A stretch of DNA of 64,000 bases from Cliona cf. orientalis (taxonomy: Eukaryota; Porifera; Demospongiae; Clionaida; Clionaidae). A program made the translations under genes and the position numbers. This document shows positions 1 to 13,200 of this stretch, piece by piece; position 1 is the first letter of the stretch, and the number at the start of each line of letters is the position of its first letter. The stretch spans positions 2,966,545-3,030,544 of the forward strand of contig OZ005706.1 in the NCBI GenBank assembly GCA_963930775.1, written 5' to 3'. The notes below the pieces were generated by a model, which was not told where the DNA came from, made no database searches, and saw only the letters and a list, made by a program, of their open reading frames with translations.

Positions 1-1866
1 GCCTTTGTTTAGGCGAATTGGGGTTTTTGAGTGAGGGGGGTGGTGCACTGAGTGTAATAGATCGATCATTCTTCTCAGGAATGAGTGGCCTGACCTTACG
101 ACCTTGCAGGCGTGGTTGAGGAGACCAATAAGTGACTCCAACTGCTTGCGCTCGCAGTGTTTACGGTCTCCCCAGTTGCTGAGGAGGATTCTGAGGCGTT
201 TTAACTTGTCGTGTGGGAGCCGCAATTGGCCTGCTAGTGTGTCGATTTCAATACCCAGGAACACCAAGCACGTAGTGGGACCATCGGATTTATGCTTTGC
301 GATTGGTATGCCTAGACGATCACATTCCCGGTGCACTAATCCGATGAAGCTGGTGCACATGGAAGTGTCTGGGGGAGTAATGATGATGTAATCGTCAAGA
401 TAGTGGCGAATGAGAGGGATACCCGCCTGGTGCAAGTGCCAGTTGAGCGCGTCAGCCACCGCGTTAAAAATTTTTGGGGCCGAGCGGAGGCCGAAGGGGA
501 GCATAGGGTCCACGTAGGTGTTCCCTTCCCAGCGTACTGCCTGGAGGGGGCGGTCCTGGGGGTGTACGGGAATTAGGCGGTAAGCTGATTCTATGTCAAA
601 CTTCGCTAAAAGTGCTCCGGACCCCACATCAGCGATAATATGGGCCACATCCTCTACAGTGGTGTAGTGTAGCGAGCATAGTTCCGGGTCAATGCCATTG
701 TTGACACTGTGTCCTTGCGGGAATGACAGGTCAGTTATGAGGCACTATTTTCCCGTATTGTGGCCCTTGGGAATCACGCCAAAGCGTCTGATATGCAGTG
801 GCGGGAGGGGTGAGGTGTCTGCGAACGGGCCGAGTAGGCGGCCAAGGAATAGCTCCTTGCGCAGGTGATCTGCGATGATTTCGGGGTGCTCATATGCTGA
901 GTGCAAATTCGTGGTCGCCGATTTTAGTGTGGTCGAGCAGTTGAAACCGATTCTAAATCCGTCGCGTATTCCCCTACAAATGTAACGTGCAAATGCCTGG
1001 TCTGGGTGTGCAGATAAGGATGTGGTCCACTCCTCCAGTGACAGCGGGGTGGAGATTGTGTCGAGCTGGTGGGCGTGGTGCTCCATTGGTTGACGACAGA
1101 AATCGAGGCAGAACAGGTCTGCTGTGTACTGATATAGCTGAGACCATCCTAAAGGGCGTAAGCAATGTATGTGTGGGGGGGGGGGTAAGATGTCGGTTTT
1201 TATAGGTGGCATTGAGCCGTCACACCCAAGGGGTGGAGTTATTTTCCTAATACCTAACCTCATGCACCCACCCTGCAAGGTGGCGTCTTTATACGTTATA
1301 CCTAATGACCTGCATGAATGCCTTAGGTAGTAGTATAGTGATCATGATTACGAAAAGTCACAGAATCATGGTTATGAGATACTAATAGTAATATTATGAT
1401 GAAAGTAAGTGACAGCGGTCAGCAAGTGCAGCATAACTAATTGGGAAATATCTGTGATAGGTAAGCGCGCTGGGGGTGGGGCTCGTCCTGGGACCTGGGG
1501 TGGGGCGTCATTTGCGGTAAGTTCAGACATCTCAACGAACTCCAAGTCGAGAATCTTTTTAACGACTTTAGGTGGGAGGGATGCTGCCGGGTTGTATGGT
1601 CCTTGGGCCCCGATGGGGAGTGGCGCGGTAGGTGGGGGGAGGGTTTTGTTGCTTGCAGTAGCCGCAGCTGCGGCCAGCAGACTGAGCCCCGAGGATTCGG
1701 CGGATCCTGGGTTGAAGGTGGGTGTGTCTTACAGAGGGTCGTTGTCCGAACTCCTGTTGCCTGACGGGGGGTCATTGGCGGGAGGGTCGATCAGTGTTGT
1801 GGTAGGAGCTAACTTGGAGCGGTGCCAGGCAAGTTGCTCGTCTGAGAAGGGGGGTGGAGTGCTCAT
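1..1866 (-). mobile_element. Degenerate DIRS-type retroelement (reverse transcriptase plus 5' ORF), cut by window start
   Basis: Minus-strand reading from about 1278 down to 1 gives a reverse transcriptase of the tyrosine-recombinase (DIRS/Ngaro-like) retroelement type. It contains FGVIPKGHNTGK, then FDIESAYRLIPVHPQDR, LPFGLRSAPKIFNAVADAL, the catalytic RHYLDDYIII (YLDD at 391-402), a TFLGI-like VFLGIEID and a RSGHSFLRRMIDLL end. An in-frame TAG at 745-747 sits where related enzymes have the Trp of GKW, so this copy is broken. A further minus frame from an ATG at 1866 encodes a Pro/Ala-rich leader (MSTPPPFSDEQLAWHRSK, later KVVKKILDLEFVEMSEL) with its own internal stop, typical of the first ORF of these elements. 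The stretch 1279-1430 carries stops in this frame and probably marks a deletion. The recombinase would lie to the left, outside the window. Family assignment is from recognised RT motifs; the terminal repeats are not visible. Confidence 0.8.
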
Positions 1867-2573
1867 AGCTGTTCCCGAAGGGAGACGAAAGATCCGCGGT
1901 AACCGAAGAACTCTGACAGCGAAGAACTCTTGACGACAATCACTCGTGCGCGCCAGACTCCCGCCGTTAACTACGTTTAACTACCTTAAACTACATTTTT
2001 CATTCTTTTACAAACTGTAATTGCCACAATTGTTACTACAATGAGGAGTCCGAATAGTGTGAGCAGTCCAGTGGAAAAACTCCAAATCAACACTAAGTTA
2101 CATTTATTAAACAATGTTTCTTCTGCATTACAACAAGATTATTCATAGCAATGGCTCGGGACTCTGTAGTGATGAGTAATCTTGCGGTAGCCTTGTCCCC
2201 TCGCCACTTCCATGTTACAGAGGACCTTCCTGGAAGTCTGTGGCGCACTCTTGCAGATTCAAAGTCCTCCAGGTCACCATCAAAAGCAGGTTGGGAGGTG
2301 GCACCCTCACATGATTAGGAAGGGCGACCAAGTTGAATAGTTGGTTGCACATCAAACATCTGTTTCGGCCCATCAGTTTTCTGTGATGTACATGTAAGTA
2401 GTATTAATTAATTTAGTTAATTGCCTACAAACTAAATTAATTAATTTGGGGTACTGTCGGCTCTGTCATAGCGCTGCACTGACGGCTAGAAGATTAGGAC
2501 GGGGTGAACACGAGAGCTGCCGAAAAAATACTTCGTTCTTGCATCCGAACTACTTATTCCGTTTTCTTATTCT
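1867..2573. other. Non-coding or unassigned stretch between two retroelements
   Basis: No recognised gene. A minus-strand frame of roughly 75 codons ending at about 2098 is open (it contains DGDLEDFESARVRHRLPGR), with one stop upstream in the same frame. It could be the tail of a decayed exon, but nothing identifies it. Confidence 0.35.
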
Positions 2574-3330
2574 TTTATTATTATTATTATTATTATTATG
2601 ATTAGCTTTACAGCAGTCAGAAATACGAAGGTGAAATGATATGAGGTCAGTGGGAAATAAGCAAGAAAAACTGCTGACAGTCTATCTCCATTGAAGGAGT
2701 AGCTGGAATGACAGGAGTTTAAAGCTAATAACATTGGGAACAAGGGCATTTTAGGTGGAATGAGTGATTGTTGCTAGAGACAAAATGAGATTTGAAATGT
2801 TCCCATAGAAAGATACGAACATGCACTTTGATAGTAGAGAATGATAGAGTTAGATCAATTAGGTGGCTGGGGAGAGCATTCCATAGCCTGGCTATGCGGC
2901 TGAAATAAAAATGCCTTGCTGTAGTGGTTCGACTGAAGTGATGATGGAGCTTGCTAGATGAACCTGCTCTTGTATTGGATGCAGCGAAAGTGATGGTCTG
3001 TTAATGTTTAGTGTGTCTGTTTGATCTTGAAGGCATTTTACCAGAAACATGATGTCCTGAAGTTCGAACCATAGGGTTAGCGGAAGCATCTGAAGGGCTT
3101 CAAGCCTTGACTTGTAGTCGCTGGCGTAATCATTTAGAATAAACTTGGTGGCCTTTCTTTGAATACACTCTAAGTTAGTGATGTCCTTGATGAGGTTTGG
3201 TCTCCAAATCTGAGAACAGTAGCAGAGGTGGGATCTTACTAGTGATATGTATAATTGCGTTTTCAGGTTGACAGGCAATACAATGCCCCAGAATGAAGTG
3301 GATTCAAAATTCCTCCCCATAGTAGAGGAG
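2574..3330 (-). mobile_element. 5'-truncated LINE: C-terminal end of reverse transcriptase ORF with microsatellite tail
   Basis: The minus strand encodes the C-terminal end of a non-LTR retrotransposon ORF2. It starts with LYISLVRSHLCYCSQIWRPN and CIQRKATKFILNDY, the usual block after the RT palm. After a frameshift near 2900 it continues with RIARLWNALPSHLIDLTLS and ends with the Cys-rich CPCSQCY before a stop at 2725-2727. The 3' end runs into a (TTA)n tract at 2575-2599 on the plus strand, the microsatellite-type tail of CR1/L2-like LINEs. Homology stops near 3330, as expected for a 5'-truncated insertion. The frameshift makes it inactive. Confidence 0.8.
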
Positions 3331-4248
3331 GCAGCCCTCACTATTTATCAGACAGTAGTTGGTAGGCACTATTTACACCCTCTTAAACAAGTCTGCCATG
3401 GGAGACTAATACTAATACTGGGGCTGTATCTTTTCAATTTGCACTTGTACTGGGCTTGGCAAACCTGCAGCAACTATCTGGAAAGCTATGATTGCCTCTT
3501 CATTTGCCATATACTGTGCACAGGAGTGCTCCCCTGTTTGAAACAATGATGTGTATGGCTCGACACTGATCGCCCTTAACAAGCTTTAATGTTTCATCAA
3601 AAAACTGATAAAAACATATAGAGGCAAGGTGATAAATGATTGGGAAAGCTGCTCATAAACGTGCTGTTGTGCTTTGCTGGCACATTTGTGCAGACAATCC
3701 CTTCCCTTCTTGTGTGCCATACTGATTACCAATACTGTAATTAGATATTACTGTAGAATCCCGCAATCACGCCCCCCCCCCTCGCACATAAACCCCACGT
3801 CCATGTGGCATTCGTTGGTCGATAACGATCGTCACACAGAAATGTAGGGATCCCGCGTATTAGCCCCCTACCCACTTCTGCCCAATCCTAGCGTACACAA
3901 AAGGGGGGCATAATTGCGGAATTTTACGGTAATTTTATTTAGAGGATGGAGAGCATACTACATGTACATGCAATGGTTTCCCACCCCTGAGATTGATTTC
4001 CTTTCCCTAGAATATTATAATGTGTGTGCATACCGAATAGTACTGGTGTATGTATCATTTCCCCCTCCCAAAGAGCCAGCAATTAATAACTACATGTATG
4101 TATCGATCCCTGGTAATTATTAATTTATAAGTACTAATAAATGCAGTCGTAAGAAATAGGGAGAATGTCCTATGTGCATGATAATTTATTAAGGCAGTAA
4201 CTCCACCCCCTCTCAAATAATTTTGAAACTTTTATCATAATTATGCAG
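3331..4248. other. Non-coding region upstream of the first visible PAAF1 exon
   Basis: No exon could be recognised here apart from the MITE at 3747-3933. The amino-terminal PAAF1 exons were looked for and not found, so they are either very short, diverged or to the left of the window. Confidence 0.4.
3747..3933. mobile_element. MITE with about 30-bp terminal inverted repeats
   Basis: The left end ATTACTGTAGAATCCCGCAA and the reverse complement of the right end ATTACCGTAAAATTCCGCAA match over about 30 bases, both running into a C-rich block. The element is about 187 bp, has no ORF and looks like a non-autonomous DNA transposon. No clear target-site duplication was found. Confidence 0.65.
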
Positions 4249-7200
4249 CTTTTGTGTGGAGATGTGTCAGAGAGTGGTGGTCTAGGTGTGTGCTCAGCGG
4301 AGGATGGCAGTCTGTGGATATGGGACCCTGTCAATGGAGAGACAAGGGTACGTGTCCGTACACAATAATATTATCATGTGTACGTACATGTACATGTACG
4401 CATTTGTAAGTGTAATAACCCTAAGCTGTTATGTGTATAGTAGCAGTCAATAAAAACTTTATGTTTCGTATTTATTGAAAGATACTTGAACGATGATCGC
4501 GTTATAATCAACGACAGCTCAATGATTCTGTATGCAGGCAAATATTCACCTGTGTGTGTAATTATTGTATTGTGCAAGCACAGCAACACAATTTCTGAGC
4601 TATTGATGATTTAACGGAATCAACATTAGTCTAGCTACTATCAAAAGACGCCGTCATGCTCTTGGCTGGACATACTGTGGATCTCAACTAAGAGAAATTT
4701 ATGTTATCCCCTAGCTATTGTTATGGCTCGTAGGGGTGGGGGGATTGACTGTCGAATTACTGCCTGGTAGACTACTTGATGCCTATTAGTTTATTCCTGC
4801 ACCTACTCAAAAAGTAAGCGTAGGGATGTACAGTCCTTTGTTTGAATGTAGTGTTGGGCAAACTGCAAGCATTTCTGAATACGTATCATTTGACGATATC
4901 AAGGATAGCACCAATGAATTGTCAACAGGCGATAGCTATAATCGAGAAAAGCAAGCGTAGGGATGTGTAGTGGGCATGATATCCCTACAAATCTTGTTAG
5001 TAAACTTTTTGGCCCTCCCATCCCTACTTCACCCTTCAATTTTATTGTTTTTTTTTATACTTGTGGTATTATAAGTGTACAAAGTAAAGGTCATGGCTTA
5101 GACCCCCTCCCCCCTAACGTCATAACAATGTTAATTTTTAAACTTGAATAGTTTGAAAGTGCCCCCTAGATTTGGTGATCTAAAGGTTTTAATACTGCCA
5201 TAAGTGTGCAAATTGGCAATCTTTACCAAATTTGCCAATTTCCTTTCCCTAGGCATTGAATTACTATTGCAGAGGGAGAAAAGGTAAATAACTGCAATAT
5301 TCCTTCGCGCATGCTGTCAAGATAGGACAACTCATGATTATTTTCAATTATTATTACGATAGAATGAGAGGTCCTAAAAAAATATTAGTGATTTGTCTGG
5401 TTTGCGCAGTACTTGACATTTCTTTGATATGGCAGTCTTGCAATACTTTCATAACTTTTCCATATCAGCCGTTTTGTCTTGATACATGGCAACGATTATG
5501 CGCTCTATCTCATTCACAAAATTGTTTTTTTCAATACGTAGTATTGGATTAAGTATACGGTACTTGTTATGATATGATCATGAGATAATAGAAGTAGTGC
5601 CCGAGTAATGTGTTCCAACTTCTATCTCTTTGTGCTTGATTCCTCCCAATGCAGTTGCATTGTCAGTTGCAGCCTTCTTTCTCCTTAATCTCCTGACAGA
5701 GCTCACTTTTAGGATAATTTCCCCAAACATCAAAGCTGCTAGGGCGACAGCCAGCCTTCCAGCCTTCTCTATCTTCTGATACTGCCTCTGACTTACGATA
5801 CGTTCAATCTTTTTCTTTTCCGGTGTGAGGCTCAAAATAGCTTTTGGTGAAGGAGAAGTGTAGGGCTTTGCTGGTGGATCCATGTGGATAATCTGTGGAG
5901 GTACTACTGGATTGTTAGTGAATGTTGCTACAGGAAGAAATTGCTCACCTGAGGGCTGATGAACATTGCGGGGTACAGAAATTAGAGCAGCTAGATTGGC
6001 CAACCATGGCTAAGGGCTGATCAACAGTACGCGGGGCACAGCTGAACTAGACTGGCCAATCATGACTGAATGAAGGCTGGTTGATATTGCAGGGCACAGT
6101 TGACAATATACATTCGCATTCATTAACCCTATAATATTATGATATTATATATACACTTCTACACCAGTCAAGTGTCCCTACTACATACATTTGCACTCAT
6201 TCATTAAGTATTGTCCAAAACTTACTTGTTATCATCATCCCCACTACCACCAAGAACCAATTCCTTTGGTACAATCTAGTATAGTTTGTCCTCTGGAGTG
6301 CAGTTCTGAACATGATCAGCAAAGCCCTGGGAAGTTAGAGCAGCTAGGCTGGCCAAATACGTCAATCCCCATAATTTCCTGTGGACCCCGCTCAATCTGG
6401 TAATCAGACGGTGGTGTGGTGAGATCACATTCAATCTTCAGAGCTGCACCTGACTTACACAGCTGGCACTTCTGGAAGGAGTCTGTGGCACTAGCGTGTA
6501 GTTTAGTGAATTGGCAGATGTTCCCACACTTGCAATATCGTCTAGATATCGGTCTATGGCATCTCACTCGCTGTACTGCTGCCACATAGTACAGCGCTTC
6601 TTGCTGTACAACTAGGTGATAGACCACAAAACGTGCACTGTAGTCCTAACCACCTGCGCTGCACTGTCGGCACTGCTGCAGTGAAAGTACTGGTTAAGTG
6701 CAGCTTTGATGGCGAAGTAAAGGCACCATAGTATGACAGTAATTATGGTAACTGCACAGTAGGTAGCATACATGGTGGGTATATTAGAATGGGCCAAATT
6801 TTTGCCTAGCAACTGTCATATGAGACTCTCTTCCCGTCACGGCGAGTAAATTCCCTGCACAACAATTGTTCCTTGAACAAGCAACCTTCCATTCAAACAG
6901 TTCCCCCAGCACCCCCAATACTTTGTGTAGCTCATTACACGAGATATCACCTGGAAAATTTCTGCCGAATATCTATGGTAAACACACCCCGCCATCCATT
7001 GTTTCCACTGATCAGATAAATCTGATATCACCCGCAAAAATATTGCAAGTTGCAGATTGGAGAACGTAATTGATGTCGAATCTACTTGTGGAAGTTCCTG
7101 GTCAAGATTGGATGCAATTATGGATAGGCTTAGTAGATAGAGAGTGCCTGTTTGATAATTTGTAGTTTGACTGCTGTTGTAGAGATCCACTGCTAGTTCA

Positions 7201-10200
7201 GCTGTATTGAGGTTGTTCTAGTTCAATTTTTTCTTTCTTGTCACTGGGATCATCAATTCCAAAAGGCACAAAATAAAAGGGTGCCTTTTCCCATAATGCT
7301 TGATTTATACTAGTGATAGACATGTTGCTTCTTGTGCTACTGATAGCACCAAGAAAAGCTTTGACTGCTGATGTCTTTCCTTTTGCTGGAAGGCCAGTAG
7401 CCATAGTAAGAGAGCATCCTCCAAATAAGGATACCACTGGTCGATAATAAAAGCTCATCATCCCACCTGCTATAACCAGAGAGTCTTGAACATAATTATG
7501 GTTTAGGCATGGTTCATGATCGAGTATAGCATCTTTCAAGGCAGAGGTAGATAGTGGCAGCTTGATTTCTGGATGTATATCCATCATGTCATTCTCGCTC
7601 AGTAGCTTCTGTTTCAACTATACATATTGCTTAAGTTCAGGTGATGTGGCTTGCCTTCCATTTTCGTCTAAAATTACTTCTTTATTCACAAAGTAGAGTG
7701 AACTACCCTTGTGCTTACCAGGCCTGATTACACCCTGTTTGGTAGGCAGCCTCCCTAGATTTGAGCACTTCTTCTTCATTGATTGGATGAAATGTGGTAG
7801 AACGTTATTGTCTGTCCCGCACATCATGCCCCCTCTTCCAAACGAGTAGTTCAACTGCTCAATATGTTGAACAGAAGTAGTGGTGAACAAACACTGCTGG
7901 TAGTAGATAAAATTGTTAATACACAGTGATCAACTGCCTGCCTGTGGTATAAATGTTCAGGCTCACTGCAGTACAGAGTATTTTGGCAGAAAGTGACTTT
8001 AGGCCTCCACTTACCCACCACCTTGCATCAGTCAACTGACTGTGCCATCATTACCCAGCCACCCAGCCAGTCCACCGTCCCTCACTGACTGATTGTAGCT
8101 ATTGTCACTGTCAAAGTTAACTTCAACATAGTCACCTCCTTTTCTTAGCCCTCCTCTCTGGGTCCACTCCATATTCGTGATAGCAACCTGAAATTATGTA
8201 ACTGATAACTACTAGATAAAACACTATCTATTGACTCACAGCTATTAGCTTCTATTTTTAGGCTGAACCTTTTTCTTTTTGAATGCTTTACAGCTGAGTG
8301 ATTTGGCAGTTTTGAGCACTCGGAAGCCACAAATTTTGATTTGGTTTAAGTTCAGTGATTCAGGGGGTGCCTTCCACCAGTTTGTTCTCTTGAACAATCT
8401 ATGCAGTACTTTGAGGTATATTTGGGGTCATTGCCTTGCATCAGATGGTGACCATTAGGGTAGCCTTGCATCAGATGGTGAATGTTGACATATAGAAAGA
8501 AGTGCATCCATTTTTCCATAAAAATGCATATTTTTCCAGTGCATCCCTTGTGACTGATTCCGGCCATTACATGAATCTTCACCTGATGTTTTTCCTTAAG
8601 ATGTAGTACAATACTGTTACAAATGTACATGTACATAATAATAATATGATTATGATACACAATACTGAAATGCTCGACATCCATAAGTAGGCCTTCCACA
8701 CGCCTCCCTCTATAGTCCTTTGACGTGGTGATCTTCCACATATAGCTACTTAGCTCTTTCACGTGCTGGTCCTTAATTTTGATTTTTTCTTCTCCAGGAA
8801 CAATATACCTCACAATGCCACGTTATTATGAAGTCAGAGTAGTGACAAAATGAATTAAAGAAGCTGCTCTTTAAAGAGATATAATCACACCCTTTACTAA
8901 CATGTACACATTCATCAAAGCTTAGTAAGCCACAAACATGCATGTGTACCTTGGTTTATTCTTTGGCCTTTCACCTTTTTCTGCAGCAAACCAATGACTG
9001 CTTTGCTGGATACTGCATTCACCTGTCTACACTATATCTAGCTGCTCTCGCATGGAAATGGAAAAGGCGCAGTAGCTTCCATATTAAATTTTGTCACAGC
9101 TTCGTGCTACGATTACAATTTTGCTCTTGTTCTTGGAGCTCAGCGAACGATAGTTGAGTCGTCAAACTCCTTTCTGATATTCTCATTTGTCCACTCCAAT
9201 TTCTTCACTTTGTTCTCATTCCAGATACGTTGATAGTAGGAACTGCCCCGAAAGGTCCATCCAAAGAAGATGCGACATCTTGGTGTGGTCCTCAAGAGAG
9301 GAGTGCATGTAGTGTGTGGCAGGTGTTTCATCATCATCATCCAGTCTCCTTTGTTCTTCAACGATGTGCTTAACTTTTGCTGTCTATCACCTTGGATGAT
9401 CATCCACTCTCTGGCTTGTGCTTGACAGTGCTTGATGGTTCCCCTGCTCTCATACCGCTTCAGAAACTCAGCAATCTCACTTTCAAATCTTTATTTCTGA
9501 GGAACTTGGCTATGGTTGGGGCTTTGTGCTCTCCTTGGCAGTGGTGGACTAATATCTTGAGCTTCTTGTACTTGCTCAAGACCATCGTATTGGATGATGT
9601 TGGGTGCCTTCATTCCTAGTTTCTTCTTCAGAATTACTAAGCAAAATTAATTCCTCTACTGTCAGTTTCTATCGATTTGATTACACTTCAACTAAGAGCA
9701 TCAGTAAGAATTTTTTAACACCTGAACTGTACTGTGAACGCAGTGCAAACGAGAAATGATTGCGTAACATTGCGTATAGAATCTTTACGCCTGAAAATAG
9801 TTGCATCATTCGACATACGAAAATAACGGAAAGCTAGCACCATAAAGCGATTGTTATGCAAGACTAAATGTAAAGCTTATATTGACTGCTACTGTATACA
9901 TGTAGGTACATGTACATTCTACAGTGGGTATAATAATGAATGAGTATTTGTGGATATTATATTATGTATAATATGCATGGAGAGCTTCCATCCTCTCTCC
10001 TGAAACACTAATCATTATTGGTATGCTTTATGTTCTCATTTTTGGTATTTTTTATCAGCGTACCCTGAAAGGGCATGTAGGAGACGTCTACACGTGCAAG
10101 TTCTTTCCCTCTGGTATTGTGGTACTCAGTGGTGGTGCTGATCTTCAGCTCAAAATATGGTCTGCCCAGGATGGCTCCTGCCCCAGGACCCTCACTGGAC

Positions 10201-13200
10201 ACAAGAGAGGTAACCCATGTGTATTTTTGTTATAGTGCTAATGAGGTATTATTCTCCCTAGTACTTTAGTCATGTATGTTCAGACCCTTCAGAGAGTAAT
10301 TCCCTAACATTCAGCCTAAATGTTGGGACGATTTGATTGCAAGTGTAAATACAAATGTATCCTGTTTTTAACCTTGCAGGAATCACAGATACAGCCATTA
10401 TAGACCGCGGAAGGAATATTGTCTGTAAGTGGCTGTGTATGTGTACATGTTGTATTTAGGCAATAAAATTTGTTTACTTCAAGGTTTCCAAAAAGGGAAT
10501 TTGAAGGAAGCATACAGTAATAGGAGAAATGGGATGCTTTCAGATACACATGTACATGCATGCATATGTGTCTATGTATTGTCATCTTTTTTTTCCATTT
10601 TGCAGCTGTTTCCAGTGATGGTAGTGCTAAGCTCTGGGACTGTGGTTCTGGCAGCTGCCTTGCTGACCTGGTCTCCACCCAGTGCCCCATCAATGCCTGT
10701 GCCCTCTCCACCAGTGCAACGATGGCTGAAAAGAACACAACTGAGCCTCCAGGTATGATGTCATGATGCTAGTGTTGTGCGGTGGGGTCATGCATGCATA
10801 CGCCTATGGAGTTAAGAGTTCCTAATTAAGGAGTTGTCAGTGTCAGTGGAATAAGCACTAAATATGAGCAATTGATATACAATTGACATACATGTACATG
10901 TACATGTAGCTGCCCCCACTGTACCAAGGCCCATTGTACATGTGGCTTTTTATTTGCAGAACCCGAGTGTGGCACTAGTGATAAGTTATTGTTGCTGGGT
11001 TGTGAGGATGGATCTCTGAGGTGTATCGATGTCAGAAATAGAGAAAAGGTGAGCTGTTGCATTAATTGTTACATGTATAGTGATAATTGGCAATAGTGCC
11101 ATTGTTAATACAGTGCTTTGCAGCTCACTTGGAACATCTATCGATGTGCAGAAAAAAGAAAAGGAGCAGACCACTAAACCTATTAGCCTTGGTGTAGAGT
11201 TCACCTATGTACAATCTGAGAATTTTTTTGCCAAACTGAATGTTCCTAGTGAGCTAAAGTCCACTGTAATTTGTATTAACAATGGTATAGGATGCTTTAC
11301 CATCCCATAGACTGGTTATAATAACTATAAAAGGTAAGTATGCACTTACTGAAGGGTATACACTTATAGACGTGTGTGACTACCACCACTTGTATGGTAG
11401 TAGTCGTTATTTCTTAGTAGTATATCTAAACCTACAAAACCTGTCTGCCAGGATCACATTCAAAGCAAGTGGAGGAGGCTGTTCCTCCATAAATTAATTA
11501 CAAATTGACCTAGCTATGTGAGCAGAAGCTGCCGCTCCTCTCTAAAGATCATGTAATTCAAGGAGGCTGATCTGCCTCTGTGCCCTCACCCAAGGCACTT
11601 AAAGGATGTCTGCTGGATTTAGAGCTCAAGGTTTATATTATTTTGGGGGGGGGGGGGGGGGGGGGGAGGGGGGGGGGGGGAGGGGGGGGGGGAGGGGGGG
11701 CTAGGGGATGCTCTTGTCCCCCCCCCCCCCACTTGTATTTGCCGCCTTTTAAATATTGCTATGTGTTTGCCCCCAAATATATAGCCTTGATAGTTCATTG
11801 GTATAGCCACACCTTTGGTTGCCATGGTTACTGCTAGATGCCTGTTTCGCTTAATTCTATGATAATGATTTGGGTTATCCCTTTAGGCTTATCCCTGAGA
11901 GAAAATAATTTTGTGTGGTTATGATCTCCCACGGAGTTCTTATACACTAGAGACAACAAAGGTTTCTTTCTCATTCTCCCGAACTATATTTCATTCATTT
12001 ACTGTACTGACCAGCGGAAAGGCAAATGTGCACTGCGTCCAGTCCGCAATATGCACGCTGAGTACAAATGTGTGTGTGTTGATTGCATGATTTGTCAGTG
12101 GTCGCAAAGTCTTGCATGTGCTAATAGTGCACTACTGGATGTACACTAGCTGATTTAGTACCAGCTGGATATACTCCTCTGTGCGCTACAAGATCACTGG
12201 AGACAAGATAGAGCTCAATATAATACAACAATACTATCATTGAACACAACAAAGAGTAAATATGACATTTTTAAAATCAATATCATAGTGTTAGTATGAG
12301 CAGCTATAGCCATATTGTTGCTATTTTTACTTTAGCAGCTTTCTATTTTCCTTATCTACATGTGTATGGTTCTACAGCAAGGTCAGTCAAGGTGTCATAG
12401 CACATTACTTCTCTCTGAGGTTATTGTATATATACAACGAAAAATATTTTCAGAAAATGTCATTTTGTGTCGTAACGCACCCGATTGGTCAGAATGGTAG
12501 GGCCGTGTGCAAAAAACATGGTAACCATGGAGATGCACATCTGCACGCTGGGTGCGGCCCAGCCGGCCATCAATTGCATAATATTATACAGTGGAACCTG
12601 TCTAAAGCGGTCACCATTGGGCCAAATATCTGTGCTGCATTAGAGAGGTGGCTGCAACATGCAAAACATAGGGGATGTGGCTTGTAGGAGAAGTGAGGCC
12701 TAAGTGGTTGCAAAGGTAACTGTGGGCTGGGCCGCTGTAAAGTGCTGGGAATGCCTGCAAGCATGATTAGCAGGTGGTCTAACAAACCCACAAGTTGTAT
12801 ATACCTGGCAGCCAAGTGGGGTTTCCCGGGGGGCTGTCCTACACTCAGTGCAGTTAAGGCATGTCTGATTATCGTTGGCGCGCGCCCGACTGCGAGCCAA
12901 TTAGTGGCTTGTATTGTGACGTCACTATCATACCAGCCTTGAACAGGCCACAGCAAAAAGCCGCACAGCCGCAGTTTTGAGCTCACTTCATCGAGCAAAT
13001 GCCGTCCGGAATTGTAGCGCTCATGTTTTCGCAGTACTAATGATCGAAAACCAAAGCTTACGATCGATGTTGACGATCTATCAAACGGATTGTCGATGGC
13101 TGCTTTCAGTTCGGAGCTACATGCGAAACATCGTGCCGTGGATCCCCCCAAAATCTAGTTTTTTGCAACTAAAATCGCAGCAGAGGGGTTTTTCGACAAT

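Noticed and set aside
1409..1933. 174-codon plus-strand open frame
   Set aside because: It is the antisense of the retroelement's 5' ORF, whose minus-strand reading (KVVKKILDLEFVEMSEL) is the recognisable one.
3247..3549. 100-codon plus-strand frame before the first PAAF1 exon, considered as its N terminus
   Set aside because: Its first third is antisense to the LINE fragment and nothing in it resembles the PAAF1 N-terminal region.
11580..11837. Open frames on both strands with Gly or Pro runs
   Set aside because: Produced entirely by the poly-G tract; no protein features outside it.
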